Source of the DNA: Choanephora cucurbitarum
Lineage: Eukaryota; Mucoromycota; Mucoromycetes; Mucorales; Choanephoraceae
Assembly (NCBI GenBank): GCA_025331435.1
Contig: JAIWNI010000026.1
Location: forward strand, 248,001 to 312,000
Direction of reading: 5' to 3'
DNA length: 64,000 nt
The notes below the pieces were generated by a model. The model made no database searches, was not told the DNA's origin, and saw nothing but the letters and a program-made list of their open reading frames with translations. Positions 56,193 to 64,000 of this stretch are shown here, piece after piece (positions within the stretch are counted from its first letter, which is position 1; each line of letters starts with the position of its first letter). Both the position numbers and the translations under genes were made by a program.

Positions 56193-56767
56193 ACATTTAA
56201 TTTTTTTTGTTTTAGAGGTATTTGTCAGTTTTGTTGGTCTTTTGGTAAAGCGTAAAGGCTGTTACAGGACAAAGGAGAGTTTTTGCAGCAACTTGTAAAA
56301 GAGAATCAAAGAGATATAACGGAGCAATCAGGCAGGAAGGTTGTATGTAATGAGCACCAGTTTTTAAGTCGTTCAATTAAAGATATGGATAAAATAGAAT
56401 AAAGAAACTTGAGACTGCACTGCAAATCACTAAAATAAGCATCTATTGAACATGTAATACATTATCAAAAAACTTACAAAATCCTAAAACATAGTTCGAA
56501 ACACAGCATTTGTCGAGTACATCTCAAGACGATTAAGAAAGTGGATGGAATTAGTCCGATATCTGCGTTTTCAGAACAATTTAAAAAAAAACTATTGATG
56601 CCTTTTCAGCATTGTCCACAAACTTACTCCAATTGCAAAGACCCAGTTTTGAGTATACTACGAGCTTTGCTCTTAGCAGCTGGTATTAAGCTGGTGACAA
56701 TGATCAAACGTCAAGTGTATATCTACTGACTTGCACTATTCTTTTTTGAGCTTTCAAAACATGTAAG
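56193..56767. other. intergenic between tRNA and P450 copy
   Basis: Contains the Pol III terminator and AT-rich sequence. The bases just below 56768 match the start of the first P450 intron only loosely. Confidence 0.5.
56201..56208 (+). terminator. RNA polymerase III T-run terminator of tRNA-Arg
   Basis: Eight consecutive T residues begin 8 bases after the mature tRNA 3' end, the usual Pol III stop signal. Confidence 0.8.
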
Positions 56768-57012
56768 GTACCTGCAGCTCTGTTCTTCTTGAAACTAGGA
56801 CCTGGTTGTGCAAAGACTATCCCTTTCCCCCCTTTCGAATAATACTCATAGTTGAAGACACCATATGGACGGTAAGAGGTCTCTGCGCCGCCACCAACCA
56901 AGATCTTATGGGCTAGAACAGGGTCGCTCACCATAATCCATGTCTTTTGGCCCATCTTGATCTTTATGATAGGGCCGAGTTGCTTGTGCCATTCAGTAAC
57001 TTGTTCTCCAGG
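56768..57012 (-). pseudogene. partial inverted copy of the P450 gene, exon 1 segment
   Basis: The minus strand carries 245 bases that, read by eye, are identical to 47991-48235 of the P450 gene: codons 75-154 plus the first four bases (GTAC) of intron 1. The match stops sharply at both ends. Upstream sequence (57013 on) is unrelated to the P450. Beyond the donor the copy keeps patchy similarity to intron 1 (TTACATG, AAAG, AAAAAAGAAT) but with many differences. No other P450 exons were seen nearby, so no functional enzyme is encoded. Identity at every third codon position points to a very recent event. Confidence 0.9.
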
Positions 57013-57609
57013 TAACTCTTTCGAGAAAGTCACATACTCATTGTGGCGAAATAAAGTTTATAATTTGTAAAGTAGCTCTTGTGCATTAATAACCTGCATC
57101 ATACAATACACGGACAGTGAAGTACTTAAAGGTTCGTATTTGCATGTATGCATGACGCTCAGTTGGCAGGTGTATGTCGCACAAAGCCATCTTTCCAGAA
57201 AAGTTTTAAATGATGGTAAGTATTTTCATACAATCGTGCTCTTCAGAATTACTGGTTTCTAGAACGAAGAATAAACCCCCAGAAAAAGAACAAATGTGTA
57301 TACTAGTTTTGGCAGTACTTTTACAGATCAATACAAAGGACAAAAAAATAGTATTTTCAATTGACAGCCTCTAAGCTGGTACAATGTTCGGTTTATAGAA
57401 ACAGATACACAAAACCTTCAGTATTCATAAAGTGTACTTAAAAACGTGGTAGTGTCAAGTATATAGGCTATGTCAGACTCATATACATGTGTGTAGCAAC
57501 TCTTTTTTAATCCACATCTTCTGTTAGTCTCCTTCCTCTTTACTAGACAAAGTATACATATGCATGCGTTTATAACATACTGTTTGGTCTGAATCATACA
57601 AAAAACTAT
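57013..57609. other. intergenic, no supported gene
   Basis: Between the P450 copy and the end of VMA8. No further P450 sequence or other gene seen. Confidence 0.55.
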
Positions 57610-58831
57610 CTAAAAGATAACATCTTCATCTTCGTGATCCAAGATATTAAGTTGGCCTGTTTCATCGGCAGCGTGAAGTGTTGGTGCTATACAAAGAAAA
57701 AATAAAAATGCACACTGAGCCTAACGTTCATATATACCAATCAGCTGGTTTTCTTTTACCTTCACGTCCTTCCTTTTCAGCATCAGATGCTTCTTGAATT
57801 CGAGCAGCCTCCTCAGCGGCAGCATGATCCTTCTTTTTGCCTTGTACTTTCTTCAATCTAATCAGAATAGAAAGAGAAGTTTGTACTTCGGATGATATGT
57901 TACTTTTATATACACCAGCCTTACCTGAAAAACTCTTCTCTGTCTTGTTCATCCAATTCGGAAATAATATATTTGATGGTATTCTCGTAACGAGGGATAA
58001 TGACGTGCTCAATAGCATTGACACGTCGGTTTGTTGCCTTGATAACTTCATCCAGGATAACAAAAGCAGTCTAAAGAATAGGTCTATAAATTGCTTTTGA
58101 TTTTATATAATTTCATCCTAATTACCTGCAAGCTTGCAAGTTCCACTAAGGTTTCGACAGCCTTTGCATAGACTTCTTTAGCTCTTTGAATCTGTTGACC
58201 ACCACGACCGAGACCGGTAAATTCAAAAGCTATCATTAGATAATTAGAGCGCGTTTTCAGTTTAGAGAGGTTAAACAAGCTCTTACCATTTCCACCCTCA
58301 CTGTACATTTCAAAAGCAGGAAGCATTACACCTGAAACGTTTTCTTGTTTAGCTCTAACGCGTAGCTGAGCATTTTTAGAACCTTCTTGGATTTGATAGC
58401 TTTTGTCATATTTTCCAAAAGAGTAAGTATTTGATGATAAGAAGCAGCATGTTACTGTGGTATATATCCTGCCTACCTGATGTCACCAGTAATATATTGA
58501 ACTTCAGCAAGAGAGAAGGAGGCGAGTTGCATGACTTGACCCATTTTGCGCTTAAGCTAGTTAAATAAAGCATTAGCTACATAATCTCTCATTTGCCCAA
58601 GGTTGTCCATACTTCATCAATCTTGACAGTAATGCCTCTGAAACGTTTCGTCAAGGCTTCAGACTTACGCTTTAAAAGTGAATGGCCTGTTTGAGCACCT
58701 TTGAGTTTTAGCTTCATGTTAGTGAGAGCCCTAGAGATGCAAGTCAAGTTAAGTTAGAGATAAAGTAGAGCAACTGGTCAAACATACATTCGCGTAGGAA
58801 AGATATTGAGACGTTGGTTGTTTCCTGACAT
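57610..58831 (-). CDS. VMA8: V-type proton ATPase subunit D
   Basis: Central-stalk subunit of the V1 sector, which couples ATP hydrolysis to rotation of the proton pump in vacuolar and Golgi membranes. Eight short minus-strand exons: 58831-58788, 58730-58613, 58556-58477, 58399-58287, 58229-58126, 58070-57925, 57857-57760 and 57686-57610, giving 259 aa (yeast Vma8 is 256). Family landmarks in order are [38 protein letters not shown]-type [78 protein letters not shown] and [16 protein letters not shown]. The acidic tail ends DHEDEDVIF. Seven introns in a gene of this size is the highest density in the window. Confidence 0.96.
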
Positions 58832-59012
58832 GCTGTTATAAGGATTTGGTTATATGCGCTCTTATATAAGATGTTAATATAAAAAAAGAGAGAGAAAGAG
58901 CAAGTGTATGTTATGGTAAATTTAAGGGGATGTTACAGGTAAGTCTACTTTCATTCCCAGCTACAAACAAATGGAGCCAATTTTATGCATTACGCCTAAA
59001 CCGAGTATTCTT

Positions 59013-62000
59013 TTATAACATCATATATTTATCAAGTATATAGTTGAGAGTCTCTGCCCACATACGAATTGTTTTTCGTTTGCCAAATTCATTAGGTACC
59101 GAATCTCTTGCTTTTCTCTTGATGCTAGATCTCAATTGTTCTAAGAAAACTCTTTCATAGAAACAATAGCCAGCTCCTTGGGAAGACACAGACATGATCT
59201 GAATCAAACAAACCCAAGCTTCTACTAGATAGTGTTTTTCATTGGCATTTGATTTGATGTCTTCGTAACCAGCATAGACTAATGTATCCATCAATATTTG
59301 TGTGCAATCTGTTACTGACCAGTCAGATGGCCGGACGCCTAAATGATGAAGTCGACATGTCCAGTCTAAACAAAAGAGTTGGAGCTTAATGATAATTTGA
59401 AAAGGCAAAAAAGGTTTAGGGCGAGTAGTAACAAGGTGTACTGATAGCCATGCCAAACTTCGGATATGTGTCAAAAAGACTTCAGTCATCCTTAAGCGCT
59501 CTGCATAGGCAAACTTGGGTATCCATTGAGTGAGACAGACAGAGACAAAGATATAGAAAGAGTCATGTTTGTCCAAATGTGTAAATTCCCCTTGGCTAAA
59601 AGCATCAGATAAACTTCTTGAAGCCTTGAAGAACAAGTAATCAATAATACTCCTGTTTTTGAAGTTAATATTCTGCCATACAATGTTTCTCTCAAACAGA
59701 AGAGGCTCCGAAAAGACTTGTTTTAGATGAACGTAGGCAGACTTCAAATTAGGTGTATCGGAAAGCAGTGGCTTTAGCAACCGATGATGTAGGTAAACAG
59801 TATTCGTTAAGCCTCTAATTCTGCGCAAATCATGATCGTACAAGTGTCTTGTACGTTTTGCAACACTTTCTAACGAGTGAATTACATGTAAACCAGCATC
59901 GAAAGGGTTGTTGGTTGATTTTTCTAGGCCAGAAGTCTCTGCCAGCATCAAGCGTAGATCCAAAGATTCATAGGCATAACGAGTTGAAAAGGCTGTGCCA
60001 ACATATATATCATCAAATGCTTGTCTCTTTACTGATCCTGTATTGCGAAAGAATACACTCGAATTATTGTCGGGGGCCTGTCCTGATTTATCGAACCATA
60101 TACGAGAGAAAAGAGGTGCGTGTACATAGATGTCATCTCTCGATCGCTTTGGGCGTTTACGGCGTCGATGAGGAGCAGGATTGTCCTGTATATGCATTGT
60201 GCGCATCGGGTGATTGAGGAGATTAGGCGGTTTCTTGGCAGCAATAGATGATATTTTGGGAACCTGTTTTCTTCTTTTTTGTGAGGTTGCATTGCTCTTA
60301 GATAGTGTTTGTCTATAATGTGTTCGAATTCGATTGTCTTCAATTGATTCTTCTAAAGAGTTATGACCAGATGATTGCTTTTTGGACAAGCTAGGGGACC
60401 TGTTGGTTGGTAGTGTAGAATGACTCTGCTTTTGTGGTGACAAGACTTTAGGAATCGACATAGTGAGAAGCGTTTTGTTTTTTGCTGGCGATCTAGTTGG
60501 CAAAGATGGAAGGTCTTGCAAATGATCATCGTATTCGTTTTCATGGTCGGAAAAGATATCTGGTATCATGTTGCTCGTAAGGCTTGGTGATGGACTATCT
60601 TCAGTGTCTGTATTTTCGCTTTCACTCTGTGAGTCCAGAAATGAGGCGAATATATCTTGGGTGCTTCTAACTTTCGTACCGGAAGACTTCGGCTTTGTGC
60701 TTCTTGATGCTGTAGACTTTGGTCGAGGTTTTGAAACAAAGTGTTTTTTACCTTCCTCTCTAATGTCTTTCTCAAATGTCTTGACAAAAGAGGCAGGCAA
60801 AAGTCCATTCAAGGCGTTTTTCTTTTTAAGCACATCATGAATATCCATGCGTCTTCTTCTTGGTTGCTTAAATTCGTACTCATCCTGCACTACAGGAACA
60901 ACATCACCATCTGTGATCTTTCTTTCAAGCGTTCTTGGATTGGGCTTAACTTTCTTTGGCATCTTGAATATTTCAGATTCAGGGCTTTCTTGTTCATCTG
61001 TTTTTTCTTCATCCTCGTCACTGTCGTCTGAAATAATGCGCCTACGCTTCGTTCTAAATGTACGAGTCAAATGTAGTTCTTCATCCTCTTCTTCGTCTTC
61101 AGTAATCGTATCAGCATATGAGTAATTGTCACCGTCTTCAGGAAAAGCAAAAATATCCCTTTCTTGACCATTGTGTCTATTAATTGTTGCAATGTTAAAT
61201 GCTGCTTGAGGCTTGTGTTGAAATGAGAATATATCTTGATCATGAGATGGTGCTTTCCTTTTCGACAAAGAGTTGTATTTGGCCGTCTTCTTTTTTCTTT
61301 TATCAAATGTGATCATCTTTTTGTTCTGGCTAGATGTATTTGCAATATCTGCAGCAGCAGCAGCTTTAGGTAATATAAGTTTTTCCAGATGATATTTATC
61401 AAAATGTTTCGAGTCAAAGTCAATCTCTTCATCTTCACTCAAATTGTCATTTTCTCTTTCCAAAGACATAGGTAAGCTATCGGCCTGAGTCCCACTGTTG
61501 TCTGGCGTATATTGAGACTCTGAGATCTGATTTGAATCCTCTTTTTGGGTACCCACCAAAAAATCTTCCAGTTGACTGTCTGCATACTCTGCATTGCTAA
61601 TAGAGAATGGCCTTCTTTTTCTAGTCGTGCTGTTGCTAATCATCTTTCGATACTGAGCATACTCAAGTGTAAATGGGTGTAACTGAATTGCATTTCTCTG
61701 CCTTAAAGAAATTCGCAAATTTGGCATGTCTTTTCGCACTTGAAGCTCTGCAGCCTTTTCCTTAGGGCGATCTCTACTTTGATTGTTACTAAGTTGAGTT
61801 ATACTCTGTTGAGACAAAGTGGACTGTTTAAGATCTTCATGAGTCGTATTCTCAAGATTGTTGATGGGTTCGAGACTTTTTGCTGGTTCTTGTTCATTAG
61901 GCTCATCAGGTAAACCATCCAACTGTTTCTCTTCAACAGTTTTATTTGTTGTCTCAGGCCAAACAAGATCTTCAACTAGCATTGCTAGCATCTCATCGTC

Positions 62001-62015
62001 AAGTTCCTCAAACAT
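59013..62015 (-). CDS. Mus7/Mms22-family DNA repair protein
   Basis: Large protein of the fungal Mus7/Mms22 family, which with the cullin Rtt101 (fission yeast: Mms1) supports replication-fork repair. Open frame of 1000 codons without a required intron; yeast Mms22 is 1454 aa. The acidic N-terminus is MFEELDDEMLAMLVEDLVWP. The family signature follows at about residue 105: SLRQRNAIQLHPFTLEYAQY. The region up to about 640 is disordered, with Asp/Glu runs and several Ser-Pro and Ser-Gln sites that would suit CDK and checkpoint kinases. The C-terminal 350 residues are helical (RIWFDKSGQAPDN, FFKASRSLSDAF, WIPKFAYAERLRMTEVFLTH, AWVCLIQIMSVSSQGAGYCFYE). An upstream coding exon cannot be excluded. 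Confidence 0.82.
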   Translation of the reverse strand: MFEELDDEMLAMLVEDLVWPETTNKTVEEKQLDGLPDEPNEQEPAKSLEPINNLENTTHEDLKQSTLSQQSITQLSNNQSRDRPKEKAAELQVRKDMPNLRISLRQRNAIQLHPFTLEYAQYRKMISNSTTRKRRPFSISNAEYADSQLEDFLVGTQKEDSNQISESQYTPDNSGTQADSLPMSLERENDNLSEDEEIDFDSKHFDKYHLEKLILPKAAAAADIANTSSQNKKMITFDKRKKKTAKYNSLSKRKAPSHDQDIFSFQHKPQAAFNIATINRHNGQERDIFAFPEDGDNYSYADTITEDEEEDEELHLTRTFRTKRRRIISDDSDEDEEKTDEQESPESEIFKMPKKVKPNPRTLERKITDGDVVPVVQDEYEFKQPRRRRMDIHDVLKKKNALNGLLPASFVKTFEKDIREEGKKHFVSKPRPKSTASRSTKPKSSGTKVRSTQDIFASFLDSQSESENTDTEDSPSPSLTSNMIPDIFSDHENEYDDHLQDLPSLPTRSPAKNKTLLTMSIPKVLSPQKQSHSTLPTNRSPSLSKKQSSGHNSLEESIEDNRIRTHYRQTLSKSNATSQKRRKQVPKISSIAAKKPPNLLNHPMRTMHIQDNPAPHRRRKRPKRSRDDIYVHAPLFSRIWFDKSGQAPDNNSSVFFRNTGSVKRQAFDDIYVGTAFSTRYAYESLDLRLMLAETSGLEKSTNNPFDAGLHVIHSLESVAKRTRHLYDHDLRRIRGLTNTVYLHHRLLKPLLSDTPNLKSAYVHLKQVFSEPLLFERNIVWQNINFKNRSIIDYLFFKASRSLSDAFSQGEFTHLDKHDSFYIFVSVCLTQWIPKFAYAERLRMTEVFLTHIRSLAWLSVHLVTTRPKPFLPFQIIIKLQLFCLDWTCRLHHLGVRPSDWSVTDCTQILMDTLVYAGYEDIKSNANEKHYLVEAWVCLIQIMSVSSQGAGYCFYERVFLEQLRSSIKRKARDSVPNEFGKRKTIRMWAETLNYILDKYMML

Positions 62016-62457
62016 ATCTGTTTCATTTTCTACTTAAACAAGGGAGAATAAGTTTTTCTTTAACAACATATATCAAAAGGATAATGTGTGAGGACTTATA
62101 ACTTGAAAACCGACATGTACCTTTTGAATAATCATTGGAGGTTAGGTTATCATTTGATATATTATTCGTCATAAGGTAAGTTAAAACGCGAGAAAATTTT
62201 CGTCGCGTTGCGCGCTTTTTCCTTTTTTTGCATGACTGAGACTTAAAACGAATTTTTCTGACATAAAGAGTACCATGTCAAGTAAGAGTTATTGTTTTTG
62301 CAGATCTTATTACCATTTTGGACAATTTCGTACGGCTATAGCATTTTAGTATGAAGAAACAGTAGAAATCTATATAGATGCTTTAATGATGATCAAGACA
62401 ATAAAAAGCTAGAGGCCAGTAAGCATCTAGCCGTACAGAAATTGGTCATATGCTAGG
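62016..62457. other. intergenic, no supported gene
   Basis: Between the Mus7/Mms22 start (minus) and the Rim15-like stop (minus), AT-rich with no gene seen. Confidence 0.55.
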
Positions 62458-64000
62458 TTACGACTTGCTTGATGATAGTAAGCCATATTGCTTGGATAAA
62501 AAGCTGTTAGAGTAATGGTTTGCGGGACTACTCTGCTGATCTCTTATGTTCGATCTTTGAATGGATCTTGATATAGTTTCTTTTGTTACAGGTTTACTGA
62601 TGGTATCATCAAATATATTTGCTTGCTGTAATGTTTCTTCATAAGCAGTTACTGCTATAATGGGTGTGTTTTTGTTGATATTATTCGTTGATTTTATCAT
62701 ACGCGCTGCTGCTTCTCCATCCACTAAACACGAAATTATGTTCAACAATAGGCTTATATTGATAGGCTATCCTACAACTTACCGATTGGCATACGTATAT
62801 CCATAAAGATAAAATCAAATTGGACTTTGTCGCCCATAGCACATCGGATAGCTTGTGCTCCATTTCTAACTATAAAACAGCGACATTGTAGCGATTGCAG
62901 GATAGTCTCCAGAATCTTGCAACTTATTGGGTTATCGTCGGCAATCAGGCAATTGAGAGGCTTTTGTATTGGTGAGGAAGGGGCACAGTCTAAAGGATGT
63001 GTAGGCTGATATGATAAAGGTGTAGAGGGTTCATTGTAGTGAGTTTCTGGAAAAGTGCTATTGTCTATCAATCTTTCTCTGCTCGAGGTATTTGGGGTGG
63101 AAGAAAGGGGAGATTCTGATGCTGAAGACAGGGATGGACCTAAAGGAGAATGAAATACTCGGTTGATTGGAGAGGATACAGATCTCGATCGTTGTCGGTT
63201 GTGTTGTTCAGATAGCTTTAACTTATCTACATGGCTAAGTGGAGAGCGAGAGATATCAATTGATTTTCGATAAGATAATTTGCTGGATATACGGGTAGAG
63301 GAAGATGAAGATAGTGTAACATGTGACATGGAAGACTGAGAGCTTGAATCGCAAGGTTGTATTGTGTTTGTAAATAGAGGAGAGTTCAGACTTGAGGGTA
63401 TTGACGTACTACGTTCATGAAGTTTATATCGCGACATGTTGATCTCTGCAATAGAATTTCTTTTTCTCAACAAGGTTGAAGTGCTTGATTGATCTTGCAA
63501 CGTATCGAACGTTGAGCTTGATGAAGCTGATAACATATGACTATTTGCAGCAATGCTGTCACGACGCATCTTTTTAATTGCGTCTTCATTAGCCTTTTCA
63601 AGAACAGGGAGGTTTTTGTAAACAAATGCTCCAAAGTTTGCATCGTCCAGAGATTGATGAGCATCATGATTTTCGCTTTCTATAAATGGCATTTTGTCAG
63701 GGTTTTGTTCGTTGATAATAGCTTTGGCTCGTTTGACTTCCTGTAAGACAATATTTCGTAGGCTCTTATGGTCATCCAACATCGTAGCGCCTCGAGGATC
63801 AAAGTAATCTGTATCTTCTTGATCAACTGGCTTTGGAATAAACGAAGGGGCCTCTGAAAGCAAACAGTCCCAATCGATATTCTTAAAAAATAAATGATTC
63901 TTGACTTCCTCAGGACCGTTTCTTCCTAATCTCTTATCAGGATTTAGAGTCAACAAACGATCCATGAAATCATAAGCTTCTTCTGGAAGATCAATTTCAT
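62458..64000 (-). CDS. RIM15: Rim15-like AGC kinase with C-terminal receiver domain (partial)
   Basis: The 3' part of a Rim15/Greatwall-type nutrient-response kinase, cut by the right window edge. Exons seen are 64000-62783 and 62723-62458 (about 493 aa). At the edge the last kinase helix reads EEAYDFMDRLLTLNPDKRLG, then the AGC extension VKNHLFFKNIDWDCLL and a Ser-rich linker of about 270 residues. The receiver domain follows: acidic pair in CLIADDNPIS, phospho-acceptor Asp in FIFMDIRMPI (completed by the splice to VDGEAAARMI), Thr in IIAVTAYEE and conserved Lys in TISKPVTKE. In yeast the Rim15 receiver has lost the acceptor Asp; here it is present, so phosphorelay input is possible. The catalytic core lies outside the window. 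Confidence 0.92.

Noticed and set aside
1..64000. CRISPR array, bacterial operon or prokaryotic defence island
   Set aside because: No spaced direct repeats seen; genes carry spliceosomal introns and are eukaryotic.

Overview
The window looks like nuclear DNA from an early-diverging filamentous fungus, most likely Mucoromycota (order Mucorales). The evidence is AT-rich DNA, many short GT-AG introns (mostly 42-115 nt), T/C-rich leaders just before start codons, and a fungal gene set: a velvet-domain protein, a Rim15-type kinase with a receiver domain, Mus7/Mms22, a Pho80-type cyclin and a CYSTM peptide. The genus is not resolvable by reading alone.

Layout, left to right. 1-9.7 kb: the broken tail of an unidentified gene at the left edge, GOT1, an ArsB/citrate-transporter-like membrane protein, an acidic unknown, and a small CYSTM gene on the minus strand. 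11.3-24.2 kb: a GT49 (LARGE/B4GAT1-like) glycosyltransferase on the minus strand, cytosolic threonyl-tRNA synthetase, a velvet-domain regulator, a Gyp5/EVI5-type Rab GAP and a START-domain protein. 24.2-30.8 kb is gene-poor and holds a decayed Tc1-like element, a GATA-like zinc-finger gene and degraded reading frames. 30.8-45.0 kb is dense: an LrgA/LrgB-type membrane protein, Sec39/NBAS, RPS8, symplekin/Pta1, a Rho GTPase, RNase P/MRP subunit Pop3 and a kynurenine-formamidase-like hydrolase. 45.0-47.8 kb is gene-poor but contains coding-like fragments and a hairpin cluster. 47.8-64 kb: a cytochrome P450, an intronless bacterial-type HAD-IIA phosphatase, a Pho80-like cyclin, TIM10, a four-TM unknown, tRNA-Arg(ACG), an inverted 245-bp copy of part of the P450, V-ATPase subunit D, Mus7/Mms22 and the 3' part of a Rim15-like kinase.

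Neighbours are mostly unrelated housekeeping genes, as expected in a fungus, so shared pathways cannot be read from gene order. Themes do recur: ER-Golgi traffic (Got1, Sec39, the Rab GAP), RNA processing and translation (ThrRS, RPS8, Pta1, Pop3, tRNA) and nutrient or stress control (Rim15, Pho80-like cyclin, velvet).

I rebuilt gene models by hand from splice signals and reading phase. Several genes (CYSTM, Rho, RPS8 5' exons, TIM10, the four-TM protein, VMA8) consist of exons too short to stand out as long reading frames. I saw no CRISPR array, defence island or biosynthetic cluster. The most unusual observations are the base-identical P450 exon copy beside an already diverged intron, the LrgA/LrgB-type protein, the intronless HAD gene, the unusual Cys-rich finger, and the relics in the gene-poor tracts.
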